From: Mycobacterium decipiens | Lineage (GTDB): Bacteria; Actinomycetota; Actinomycetes; Mycobacteriales; Mycobacteriaceae | Direction of reading: 5' to 3' | Length of the DNA stretch: 64,000 bases | Assembly (NCBI RefSeq): GCF_963853665.1 | Contig: NZ_OY970459.1 | Location: forward strand, 5,084,001-5,148,000 | Shown: in pieces, positions 51,553-59,452 of the stretch | How positions within the stretch are numbered: the stretch's first letter is position 1 | Layout: each line of letters opens with the position of its first letter | Notes under the pieces: generated by a model | What the model was told of the DNA's origin: nothing | The model's input: only the letters and a program-made list of their open reading frames with translations | Database searches by the model: none | Made by a program: the position numbers and the translations under genes

Positions 51553-53049
51553 TCAGTCGGGTTGCCCGTACTCATCGAACCAGTAGGCGAGCTTGCCGCG
51601 GCGGCTAACCGCGCGAAGTCGCCGCTCGGTTGCCTCGCGTGTCTTCGATGTGGTGACGATGAGCATTTCATCGCCCACCTCGATCCGGGTCTCGGGCTGC
51701 GGTACGAAAGATTGAGTGTCCCGGATGATCAACGTGATGACACTGGGATTGGGTAGGCGCAGTTCCAGCACGGTGACGTTGTGTAGCCGAGACCGCGGCA
51801 TCACCGTCAACGTCAGCAGTTCGGCCCCCAGCACATCCAGCGGCGCGGACTCCACCTGAACCTCACGTGTGGCGTCGCGGGGAATCAACCCCAGCCCGGT
51901 TGCGACCAGTCGCAGGCTGGGACCCTGCACCAGCGTGAACACCACGACAAGGATGAACACGATGCGGAGCAGTCGATCACTGCCCGGCACGCCCTCGACG
52001 ATCGGATAGGTCGCCAGCACGATCGGCACCGCACCGCGCAACCCGGCCCACGAAACGAAGACCTGGTCGCGCCAGGGCACCCGGAATCCCAGCAGGGAGA
52101 CCAGCACGGAAATCGGGCGCCCGAGTAGCAGCAACACCAATCCGACGACGACTGCGGGAACCACTTCGCCGGGCAGCTCGGCCGGGGACACCAGCAGACC
52201 GAGCAGCACGAACAGGCCTATCTGGGCGAGCCATCCGGCCCCTTCCGCAAAGGATCGGATGGCGGAGCGATGCGGCAGCCCTGAGTTCGCCAGCACCACC
52301 CCGGCGAGATACGCGGCGATAATGCCACTCGCATCCACGGCACCTCCGGCCGCAAAGGCCACCATCCCGAGCCCGAAGGTGGCCAGCGGATACAGACCCG
52401 AAGCGGGCAGCGCGATGCGGCGCAAGGCGACCGCACCCGCAAAACCGCAGGACAACCCGATCGCGATGCCAACGATCAACTGATACACCAGGTTTGCGGC
52501 CATGCCACCCGGCGACAGCGTCAACGGCGTGGTGCTGAACACCAGCACCAGGATGATCGCCGGCGCATCGTTGAACCCGGACTCCGCCTCGAGTAGCCCA
52601 GCGAGGCGCCTGGGCAGCGGGACGACGCGCAGCACCGAAAAAACCGCCGCCGCGTCGGTAGAGGAAACAATCGCGCCGAGCAACAGGGCCAGTTGCCAGT
52701 CCAGCCCTAACAGAACGTGCGCGCCGGCAGCTGTGAGCGCCGTGCTGACGCCCACTCCGATGGTCGCGAGGACACCCGCCGGAGCCAGCAATGTGCGAAT
52801 GTCGCCGAACCGCGTGGTCAGTCCACCCTCCACGAGAATGACCCCCAGCGCGGCGGTGCCCAGGGTCTGCGCGAGCTGGGCATCATCGAAATGGAGCCCG
52901 AGCCCGTTCTCCCCAATCGCAACGCCGACCGCGAGGAACAGCAGAAGGCTCGGCAACCCGACACCCGTCGTCACGCGCGTGGCCACAATGCTGGCAAGCA
53001 ATACGACCCCTCCAGCCAGCAGCGCCATGTATAGCTGCGGCAGGCTCAT
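51553..53049 (-). CDS. CPA1-type K+(Na+)/H+ antiporter with TrkA-C domain (NhaP2/CvrA-like)
   Basis: 498 residues from ATG 53049. Twelve to thirteen membrane helices; the CPA1 ion-binding motif 'EAESGFNDAPAII' and the earlier 'GAIVSSTDAAAVFSVLR' are present. From about 405 a cytosolic TrkA-C (RCK-C) domain follows ('LTVMPRSRLHNVTVLELRLPNPSVITLIIRD'), as in K+/H+ antiporters controlled by nucleotides. Expels K+ or Na+ and imports protons. It is divergent from a TrkA-like gene 174 bp away. At this place H37Rv, as I recall, has Rv3784-Rv3787c instead. Confidence 0.88.
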   Translation of the reverse strand: MSLPQLYMALLAGGVVLLASIVATRVTTGVGLPSLLLFLAVGVAIGENGLGLHFDDAQLAQTLGTAALGVILVEGGLTTRFGDIRTLLAPAGVLATIGVGVSTALTAAGAHVLLGLDWQLALLLGAIVSSTDAAAVFSVLRVVPLPRRLAGLLEAESGFNDAPAIILVLVFSTTPLTLSPGGMAANLVYQLIVGIAIGLSCGFAGAVALRRIALPASGLYPLATFGLGMVAFAAGGAVDASGIIAAYLAGVVLANSGLPHRSAIRSFAEGAGWLAQIGLFVLLGLLVSPAELPGEVVPAVVVGLVLLLLGRPISVLVSLLGFRVPWRDQVFVSWAGLRGAVPIVLATYPIVEGVPGSDRLLRIVFILVVVFTLVQGPSLRLVATGLGLIPRDATREVQVESAPLDVLGAELLTLTVMPRSRLHNVTVLELRLPNPSVITLIIRDTQSFVPQPETRIEVGDEMLIVTTSKTREATERRLRAVSRRGKLAYWFDEYGQPD

Positions 53050-53223
53050 CCGGTCCTCATTCGCGCGCACGTTGGCATGGTCGCGCCCACCTCCACAGCA
53101 CGACCACCTGACTTGTGTATGTGTCAGTAAATCAAGCACCGACACGACGAGCGCCGCCGCAGGGGTGCGCGTCACCGTCGCATCGAATCCAACCGGGCTG
53201 CGTCGGTAGAGGAGGATCAGACC

Positions 53224-53856
53224 ATGCGTATTGCAATCGCGGGAGCCGGGGCGGTCGGTCGGTCCGTTGCTCAGGAGCTACTCGACAACGGGCACAAGGT
53301 ACTGCTCATCGAGCGCTACCCCGACCAGTACCGGCCGGACAGCGTGCCCGACGCCGATTGGCTACTTGCCGATGCGTGCGAATTATCCTCGCTGCAAGAC
53401 GCCGAATTGCAGATCTGCGATGTGGTCATCTCCGCCACGGGTGATGACAAGGTCAACCTCGCGGTGTCCCTGTTAGCCAAGACCGAGTTCGCGGTGGCCC
53501 GGGTCGTGGCACGAGTCAATGACGCCGACAACGAGTGGTTGTTCACCGACGCTTGGGGCGTCGACGTGGCGGTCTCCACACCACGCGCAATGGTCGCCAC
53601 CGTTGAAGGAGCCATTGATGTCGGCCACCTCATCCGGATGATGGGCCTGCGCCAGGGCCATGCCGACATCGCGAAACTCACTCTCCCTTCCGACGATCCA
53701 CTAGTCGGGCAACGTGTGTGCGACATCACGCTGCCCGCGAATACCGTCTTGGCGGCCGTGGTGAGCGGGCAGCGCGTCATCGTCCCACCGTGCGACGACA
53801 TCCTTGGAGCCGGCGACGAGATGTTATTCATCACCCCGGCTGCCGTAACGGACTGA
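53224..53856 (+). CDS. TrkA-family potassium regulatory/uptake protein
   Basis: 210 residues from ATG 53224 with GGAGGATC upstream. RCK/KTN domain: NAD-binding 'IAIAGAGAVGRSVAQEL' with the acidic end of strand 2 (LLIERYPDQ), 'VVISATGDDKVNLAVSLLAK' and 'VARVNDADNEW'; then a TrkA-C domain from about 135 ('DIAKLTLPSDDPLVGQRV...VVSGQRVIVPP'). Similar to the CeoB/CeoC pair of M. tuberculosis. May gate a K+ channel or regulate the neighbouring antiporter. Its stop directly abuts the convergent peptidase gene. Confidence 0.9.
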   Translation: MRIAIAGAGAVGRSVAQELLDNGHKVLLIERYPDQYRPDSVPDADWLLADACELSSLQDAELQICDVVISATGDDKVNLAVSLLAKTEFAVARVVARVNDADNEWLFTDAWGVDVAVSTPRAMVATVEGAIDVGHLIRMMGLRQGHADIAKLTLPSDDPLVGQRVCDITLPANTVLAAVVSGQRVIVPPCDDILGAGDEMLFITPAAVTD

Positions 53857-54630
53857 TCACGTTGTGCGAGCGACCGCGTCCTCGGCCGTGACGACCATTT
53901 GGTTACCGCTGGTAGCCCACGTCCGGACGAACAGGTCGACCGGGATCTGCTCATCGCGGCCCTGCGGGTTGCCGCTGTCGTTGAGGTGCACCGTGCCGGC
54001 GGCGGTGTCAACCCCGGTCACAACCACCGCATGATCGGCGGTCGGGGCACCATATTGATCGCGGGTCTGGACCGGCATACCCCAGATGAGTTCGGCATTC
54101 ACCCCGGCGATCACCTTGTGGCCAGCGGCGAGATACCGCTCGAGCGCTTCCAGGCCGGTAGCGACACCGGTCAGGGGGGCCTGGTCCCGGCCGGTGAACA
54201 CGGCGGTGATGCCGTACCGCGCGAGCAGCACCGGAATGTCGTGTGGGTCGGCACCGCGGCCGGCACCGTTCGGGTCGCGCATGTCCCGGGGCGGCATGTA
54301 GATCGGTCCGGGGTGCGACCAGCTGGCCAGGTTCTGCGCCACCGCGATGATCTCGCGCTCGGTAGGCTCGCGCCCGGTCAGCTCCCCAATCACATCGGCG
54401 GCCGCCATCAGGGCACAGTCGTCAAGAGATTGTTGGCGCCAGTACGGTGCAGCGGCGGCCGGGTTCCCGTACATCCGGCCCGGGTTGGTGACCGCGGTGC
54501 GTGCTTGCGACCCGGGGGCTGCGGCGGCGATACCCATCGCCACGCCGATCGCCAAACCAGCTGCCAGCACAGCGACGCCCGCGGCGAGACCGGCTTTCCG
54601 GACCGTGACGCCAATCCTGCGGGTGTTCAC
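53857..54630 (-). CDS. Secreted C39-family (papain-like) peptidase
   Basis: 257 residues from GTG 54630. N-terminal signal: twin basic start, hydrophobic 'LAAGVAVLAAGLAIGVAMGIAAA' and a probable AxA cleavage site near 38. The mature part has the C39 triad in order: Cys in 'LDDCALMAAADV' (C72), His in 'ADHAVVVTGV' (about 200) and Asp in 'LNDSGNP'. Similar exported C39 peptidase-like proteins are scattered in mycobacteria; the substrate is not known. The bacteriocin-exporter context usual for C39 is absent. Confidence 0.83.
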   Translation of the reverse strand: MNTRRIGVTVRKAGLAAGVAVLAAGLAIGVAMGIAAAAPGSQARTAVTNPGRMYGNPAAAAPYWRQQSLDDCALMAAADVIGELTGREPTEREIIAVAQNLASWSHPGPIYMPPRDMRDPNGAGRGADPHDIPVLLARYGITAVFTGRDQAPLTGVATGLEALERYLAAGHKVIAGVNAELIWGMPVQTRDQYGAPTADHAVVVTGVDTAAGTVHLNDSGNPQGRDEQIPVDLFVRTWATSGNQMVVTAEDAVARTT

Positions 54631-54753
54631 GTCGGTTCCTTTTCCTCACATCGGGGCCGGCGCTCTGAGCGCTCTAGCGGATGGGAAAAGGCTTAGATGC
54701 CTGGCTTCCGGAAAGCTCTACGAATTCTTGAGGTCCTGGCGGCGCACGTGGCA

Positions 54754-54803
54754 CCAAGAATCCTTTGAGGATCCGCCAAGAATCCATTGAGAATCCGCCA
54801 AGA
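54754..54803 (+). repeat. Tandem 22-bp direct repeats upstream of the pterin-like operon
   Basis: Two adjacent 22-bp units (54754-54775 and 54776-54797; 20 of 22 identical, core CCAAGAATCC.TTGAG.ATCCG) plus the first 6 bp of a third. They lie 80-130 bp upstream of ATG 54884; the spacing of two helical turns suits binding by a response regulator. The rest of the 250-bp gap shows no gene. Confidence 0.6.
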
Positions 54804-54883
54804 CATCGTGGCGAGGCTGGCGTTGTCCATCAACGGACTGGACAACGACCGCGGCAAATGCCGGTAATCGTGAGAGGTACCAC

Positions 54884-55366
54884 ATGCTGCGCCACGACAA
54901 CGGATTCGCGCTCGCCGGCGGATCGCTGCTGCAATTTCCCATCGGCCGGACTCGCACGGCGGAGTCCGGCAGCGGAGGTTCCGAACTCGTGTTGGTTCGC
55001 CCGATTCCGTTCCATTCGCTCTGTGAACGCCACTTGCTTTCGTTTCACGGTGTCGTGCACGTCGGGTATCTGCACGGCGAAAATCAACTGGACCCAGCCG
55101 AATTCGCGCGAATAGTGCAGGCGTGTTCACGCGGGATTCAGGCACAACAGCGAATGACCGCCCGAATCGGCTTGTGGCTGCACCACCAGCTCGCCCCACG
55201 AGGGGTGGGTGTGCTGATCGAGGGCGAGTACGCCTGCGCGACGGCAGGCCGCGGCGCGCCGACCACCACGCTGGCGTTCTACGGCTCGCTGCGCCACAGC
55301 GCCGATGGCCAACGTGAATTCGTCTCGCTGACGAGGCAAGAACAGAAGGGGATTGTTCGGCAATGA
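54884..55366 (+). CDS. GTP cyclohydrolase I (FolE)-like protein, truncated and altered active site
   Basis: 160 residues from ATG 54884 with GAGAGG upstream. Aligns with the C-terminal two thirds of FolE: 'VRPIPFHSLCERHLLSFHGVVHVGYL', 'QACSRGIQAQQRMTARIGLWL', 'RGVGVLIEGEYACATAGRG'. Zinc ligands are kept (C47, H50, C118), but the catalytic His of the FolE CEHH motif is Arg (R49), the second-shell 'CM' is 'CA', and the about 45-residue N-terminal helical part is missing. True folE lies elsewhere in mycobacteria (Rv3609c). It may act on another nucleotide or be non-catalytic. The stop overlaps the next start (ATGA). Confidence 0.8.
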   Translation: MLRHDNGFALAGGSLLQFPIGRTRTAESGSGGSELVLVRPIPFHSLCERHLLSFHGVVHVGYLHGENQLDPAEFARIVQACSRGIQAQQRMTARIGLWLHHQLAPRGVGVLIEGEYACATAGRGAPTTTLAFYGSLRHSADGQREFVSLTRQEQKGIVRQ

Positions 55367-55887
55367 CTGACATCGACTTCGCCGACGGCGTGCACATGGC
55401 CACGATGCACCGCGCCGATGCGCCCGTCGGCCGCACGGCAAAGTTCCACCTTCGCAAACGCTTCGGCGATCTTCCGTGCTGCCACCGCTCGTGGTCCCGC
55501 CAAGGTAAGCGCTTCTTCTTGCACGGCTACGAGCGAACGTTCGAGATCGAGTTCGCCTGCACCGAAACCGAGTCCCGCAGCGGACTGGTGGTGGACACGA
55601 GTTGCCTCAGGGACATCCGGGCAGCGCTGCGCCGCCAGTTCGACCACACCACGCTGATCGCCGCGGACGACCCCCAGCGCGATCTGTTCGAACTGCTGGC
55701 CGACCGGGGCGTCATCGATCTGCGGATCATGGACAGCACCGGGATGGAGGGCTCGGCGGCCTGGGTGTTTGACACCGCCGAGCGCATCGTCGCGCGGGCA
55801 ACCGGAGGCCGGGTCTGGGTGTCGGGCATCGAGGCGCGGGAAAACCGGAACAACGTGGTCACCCTGACCGTCGATCGGGCGGATTGA
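55363..55887 (+). CDS. 6-pyruvoyl-tetrahydropterin synthase/QueD-like protein, altered active site
   Basis: 174 residues from ATG 55363, coupled to the FolE-like gene. Family pattern: 'HGYERTFEIEF' (normally HGH-Y/N), 'RSGLVVDTSCLRDIRAALRRQFDHTTLI' (normally GMVxDF...LDH..L), 'EGSAAWVFD' (normally PT.EN.A.W) and 'VSGIEAREN' (the E.. strand). The second zinc His is Tyr (Y56) and the Cys that usually precedes HGH (G-K-C) is Arg. FolE plus PTPS/QueD normally start biopterin or queuosine/7-deazapurine synthesis; here both are altered in the same operon. No QueC, QueE or sepiapterin reductase gene is near. Confidence 0.76.
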   Translation: MTDIDFADGVHMATMHRADAPVGRTAKFHLRKRFGDLPCCHRSWSRQGKRFFLHGYERTFEIEFACTETESRSGLVVDTSCLRDIRAALRRQFDHTTLIAADDPQRDLFELLADRGVIDLRIMDSTGMEGSAAWVFDTAERIVARATGGRVWVSGIEARENRNNVVTLTVDRAD

Positions 55888-56204
55888 TCCAACCCAGCGT
55901 CGGCCGGATCGCCAAAAACCCAAGCGCCCGTCAAAGGTACCGCATTTCGGTGATTTCAGCCTCAGCTGACAATTGTCACGCGCGATTGCGCGGCCGGGCG
56001 GTTGCCCACCCAAACAACGGGTTACAAATGCTTGACGCATATCGGTGACGGCCGCCCCTTAAGGGTGTAACACTGAAGCGCCACGAATCCGATCGCGGCA
56101 GGTTCGTGATCGGTGAAACGGCACCCACGGCACGCAACAGGTAACCCAGCTATCGGGCGCAGGCGACAAAGCAGTAGCCGGAGCGCCGCGAAAGGTCGGC
56201 GAAC
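55888..56204. promoter_or_regulatory. 317-bp intergenic region before the Gre-family gene
   Basis: No gene seen. It contains two perfect palindromes: TGACAATTGTCA (55967-55978) and CCCTTAAGGG (56056-56065), the latter just after a TTGACG hexamer (56032) that could be a -35 element for the rightward gene. Confidence 0.45.
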
Positions 56205-56690
56205 GTGAGCGAGGAAGTCGAATCAAAGAGGCTAGCGGATGCGGGGCGCGAGCACCTAGCGGCTGAATTGGCCCGGCTGCGGCAGCGGCGCGATCGGCTG
56301 GAGGTCGAGGTCAAGAACGACCGCGGCATGATCGGCGATCACGGCGACGCGGCCGAGGCAATCCAACGTGCCGACGAACTGGCCATCCTCGGCGACCGGA
56401 TCAACGAACTGGACCGGCGGCTGCGGACCGGACCCTCCCCCTCGAACGGATCGGAAACGCTGCCCGGTGGCACCGAGGTGACCTTGCGGTTCCCGGACGG
56501 TGAAGTCGTCACGATGCATGTGATCTCCGTCGTCGAAGAGACGCCGGTCGGCCGTGAAGCCGAGACCCTGACGGCTCGCAGCCCGCTGGGTCAGGCCCTG
56601 GCCGGCCACCAGCCCGGCGACATGGTGACCTACTCGACACCGCAGGGCCCTAATCAGGTCCAGCTGATTGCCGTCAAGCTGCCCTCATAA
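56205..56690 (+). CDS. GreA/GreB-Rnk family transcription factor
   Basis: 161 residues from GTG 56205. N-terminal coiled coil (about 8-75, '[35 protein letters not shown]' with acidic residues at the tip) and C-terminal FKBP-like domain ('[24 protein letters not shown]', '[22 protein letters not shown]'). The tip Asp-Asp/Glu pair that lets GreA stimulate transcript cleavage is not clearly present, so it may be a secondary-channel binding regulator rather than a true Gre factor. Corresponds to Rv3788. Confidence 0.87.
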   Translation: MSEEVESKRLADAGREHLAAELARLRQRRDRLEVEVKNDRGMIGDHGDAAEAIQRADELAILGDRINELDRRLRTGPSPSNGSETLPGGTEVTLRFPDGEVVTMHVISVVEETPVGREAETLTARSPLGQALAGHQPGDMVTYSTPQGPNQVQLIAVKLPS

Positions 56691-56736
56691 TCCGCAACCC
56701 GCAACAAGCTCGCCGGCCCCATTAGACTTCCCCCCG

Positions 56737-57165
56737 ATGATCCCACCGGAGTCTGGTGCCGCGCCGTCGCGCCAACACCTGCACCTGACGACACAGATGT
56801 GGCGCTTCATCGTCACGGGTGGCTTCGCGGCGGTCGTTGACTTCAGCGTCTACGTGACGCTCTACAAGGCGGTGGGCTTGCAGGTCGACCTGTCGAAGTT
56901 CATCAGCGTCGTCGTCGGCACCATCACCGCGTACCTGATCAATCGGCGGTGGACATTCCAGGCGGCGCCCAGCACGGCCCGATTCGTCGCAGTCATGTTC
57001 CTCTACGGACTCACCTTCGCCGTGCAGGTCGGACTCAACCACCTGTGCCTAGCACTGTTGCACTACCGGGGGTGGGCAATACCCATCGCGTTCGTGATCG
57101 CGCAGGGCACCGCCACGGTAATCAATTTCATCGTGCAGCGAGCCGTGATCTTCCGGATCCGCTGA
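56737..57165 (+). CDS. GtrA-family membrane protein (Rv3789)
   Basis: 142 residues from ATG 56737; a start at the internal Met near 'MWRF' gives about 121 aa. Four membrane helices and the GtrA features '[17 protein letters not shown]' and 'YLINRRWTF'. Once proposed as the decaprenyl-phospho-arabinose flippase; other work suggests it helps recruit the arabinosyltransferase AftA. It directly precedes the dprE1-dprE2-aftA-embC genes, consistent with either role. Confidence 0.9.
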   Translation: MIPPESGAAPSRQHLHLTTQMWRFIVTGGFAAVVDFSVYVTLYKAVGLQVDLSKFISVVVGTITAYLINRRWTFQAAPSTARFVAVMFLYGLTFAVQVGLNHLCLALLHYRGWAIPIAFVIAQGTATVINFIVQRAVIFRIR

Positions 57166-57173
57166 GCCAGGAC

Positions 57174-57261
57174 GGACCCAAGCGTCCCGCATCGTCGTCG
57201 GACCCAGTTCGACCGCCCGACTCCTCAGCGGGACCCAAGCGTCCCGCATCGTCGTCGGACC
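57174..57261 (+). repeat. 31-bp direct repeat in the Rv3789-dprE1 spacer
   Basis: The 31-bp sequence beginning GGACCCAAGCGTCCCGCATC occurs at 57174-57204 and again at 57231-57261, 57 bp apart, in the 116-bp gap before dprE1. The copies are identical. Their role is unknown; they lie where the dprE1 promoter or leader would be. Confidence 0.75.
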
Positions 57262-57281
57262 AGCGGGTACCCTCTTTGACG

Positions 57282-58676
57282 ATGTTGAGCGTGGGAGCTT
57301 CCACTACCACCACCCGGCTGACCGGGTGGGGCCGAACGGCGCCGTCGGTCGCTGATGTGCTCCGCACCCCAGATGCCGAGGTGATCGCCAAGGCGGTGGC
57401 TCGGATAGCCGATGCCGGCGGCCTATCAAATGGCCGGGGCGTCATCGCCCGCGGGCTGGGCCGGTCCTATGGGGACAACGCGCAAAACGGCGGCGGACTG
57501 GTGATCGACATGACGCCGCTGAACACCATCCACTCCATTAGCGCCGACACCAAGCTCGCCGACGTCGACGCCGGAGTCAACCTCGACCAGCTGATGAAAG
57601 CCGCCCTACCGTTCGGACTGTGGGTCCCAGTGCTGCCAGGAACCCGGCAAGTCACCATCGGGGGCGCGATTGCATGCGATATTCACGGCAAGAACCATCA
57701 CAGCGCGGGCAGCTTCGGTAACCATGTGCGCAGTATGGACCTGCTGACCGCCGACGGCGAGATCCGCCACCTGACACCGGCCGGTGAGGATTCCGAGTTG
57801 TTCTGGGCCACCGTCGGTGGCAACGGCCTGACCGGCATCATCATGCGCGCCACCATCGAGATGACGCCCACTCAGACGGCATACTTCATCGCCGACGGCG
57901 ACGTCACCGCCAGCCTCGACGAAACCATCGCCCTGCACAGCGACGGCAGCGAAGCCGGCTACACCTACTCCAGCGCCTGGTTCGATGCGATCAGCGCGCC
58001 CCCGAAACTGGGCCGCGCTGCGGTATCGCGAGGCTGTTTGGCCACCGTCGAGCAGTTGCCCGCAAAGCTGCGCCGCGAACCCTTGAAATTCGATGCGCCG
58101 CAACTACTCACGCTCCCCGACGTATTCCCCAACGGACTTGCCAACAAGTACACCTTTGGGCCGATCGGCGAACTCTGGTACCGCAAATCCGGCACCTATC
58201 GCGGGAAGGTCCAGAACTTGACGCAGTTCTACCACCCGCTGGACATGTTCGGCGAATGGAACCGCGCCTACGGCCCAGCGGGCTTCCTGCAGTATCAGTT
58301 CGTGATTCCCACCGAGGCGGTCGATGAGTTCAAAAGGATCATCGGCGGTATCCAGGCCTCGGGTCATTACTCGTTTCTGAACGTGTTCAAGCTGTTCGGA
58401 CCCGGCAACCAGGCGCCGCTCAGCTTCCCCATACCGGGCTGGAACATTTGCGTCGACTTCCCCATCAAGGCGGGCCTCAATGAGTTTGTGAGCGAACTCG
58501 ACCGCCGGGTAATGGAATTCGGCGGTCGCCTCTACACTGCCAAAGACTCGCGGACCACCGCCGAGACCTTTCACGCCATGTATCCGCGCATCGACGAATG
58601 GATCGCAGTGCGCCGCAAAGTCGACCCCTTACGGGTGTTCGCCTCCGACCTGGCCCGACGTTTGGAGCTGCTCTAA
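57282..58676 (+). CDS. dprE1: Decaprenylphosphoryl-beta-D-ribose 2'-oxidase DprE1
   Basis: 464 residues from ATG 57282. FAD-binding domain of the vanillyl-alcohol-oxidase family: '[17 protein letters not shown]', '[32 protein letters not shown]', then the substrate-binding domain. The Cys that covalently binds benzothiazinone inhibitors (C387 in M. tuberculosis) is present as C390 in 'WNICVDF'; a three-residue insertion near 51 ('GGLSNGRG') explains the shift. Oxidises the 2'-OH of decaprenyl-phospho-ribose, the first half of its conversion to the arabinose donor. Corresponds to Rv3790. Confidence 0.97.
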   Translation: MLSVGASTTTTRLTGWGRTAPSVADVLRTPDAEVIAKAVARIADAGGLSNGRGVIARGLGRSYGDNAQNGGGLVIDMTPLNTIHSISADTKLADVDAGVNLDQLMKAALPFGLWVPVLPGTRQVTIGGAIACDIHGKNHHSAGSFGNHVRSMDLLTADGEIRHLTPAGEDSELFWATVGGNGLTGIIMRATIEMTPTQTAYFIADGDVTASLDETIALHSDGSEAGYTYSSAWFDAISAPPKLGRAAVSRGCLATVEQLPAKLRREPLKFDAPQLLTLPDVFPNGLANKYTFGPIGELWYRKSGTYRGKVQNLTQFYHPLDMFGEWNRAYGPAGFLQYQFVIPTEAVDEFKRIIGGIQASGHYSFLNVFKLFGPGNQAPLSFPIPGWNICVDFPIKAGLNEFVSELDRRVMEFGGRLYTAKDSRTTAETFHAMYPRIDEWIAVRRKVDPLRVFASDLARRLELL

Positions 58677-58685
58677 TGGTGCGCA

Positions 58686-59450
58686 ATGGTTCTTGATGCC
58701 GTGGGAAACCCTCAGACCGTGTTGCTGCTCGGCGGCACCTCCGAGATCGGGCTGGCAATCTGCGAGCGCTACCTGCGCAACGCTCCGGCGCGTATCGTGC
58801 TGGCCTGCCTGCCCGACGACCCAGGGCGAGACGACGCGACCGCTGCGATGAAGGCGGCGGGCGCCCGGTCGGTGGAGCTGATCGACTTCGACGCGCTGGA
58901 CACCGACAGCCACCCGAAGGTGATCGACCAGGCCTTCAGCAACGGCGACGTGGACGTGGCGATCGTCGCGTTCGGTTTGCTCGGCGACGCCGAAGAGCTG
59001 TGGCAGAATCAGCGCAAGGCCGTACAGATCGCCGAAATCAATTACACCGCAGCGGTTTCAATTGGCGTGCTGCTGGGTGAGAGGATGCGGGCTCAGGGCT
59101 TCGGCCAGATCATCGCGATGAGCACGGTGGCCGGTGAACGGGTGCGCCGCTCGAACTTCGTCTATGGCTCCACCAAAGCCGGCCTGGACGGCTTCTACCT
59201 GGGATTGTCGGAGGCGCTGCGCGAGTACGGCGTTCGTGTCCTGGTGATCCGGCCAGGCCAGGTGCGTACCCGGATGAGTGCGCACATCAAGGAAGCTCCG
59301 CTAACCGTCGACAAGGAGTACGTCGCCAACCTGGCGGTGACCGCGTCCGCAAAAGGTAAGGAATTGGTTTGGGCGCCAGCAGCATTCCGTTATGTGATGA
59401 TGGTGTTGCGTCATATCCCGCGGAGCATTTTCCGCAAGCTGCCCATCTGA
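58686..59450 (+). CDS. dprE2: Decaprenylphosphoryl-D-2-keto-erythro-pentose reductase DprE2
   Basis: 254 residues from ATG 58686, 9 bp after dprE1. Classical-type SDR: '[18 protein letters not shown]' near 12, catalytic Ser in '[12 protein letters not shown]' and YxxxK as '[16 protein letters not shown]'. Reduces the keto intermediate made by DprE1 with NADH to give decaprenyl-phospho-arabinose. Ends 2 bp before aftA. Corresponds to Rv3791. Confidence 0.96.
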   Translation: MVLDAVGNPQTVLLLGGTSEIGLAICERYLRNAPARIVLACLPDDPGRDDATAAMKAAGARSVELIDFDALDTDSHPKVIDQAFSNGDVDVAIVAFGLLGDAEELWQNQRKAVQIAEINYTAAVSIGVLLGERMRAQGFGQIIAMSTVAGERVRRSNFVYGSTKAGLDGFYLGLSEALREYGVRVLVIRPGQVRTRMSAHIKEAPLTVDKEYVANLAVTASAKGKELVWAPAAFRYVMMVLRHIPRSIFRKLPI

Positions 59451-59452
59451 CC

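Noticed and set aside
54754-54803. CRISPR or attachment site
   Set aside because: Only two 22-bp units without spacers and no integrase or cas genes nearby.
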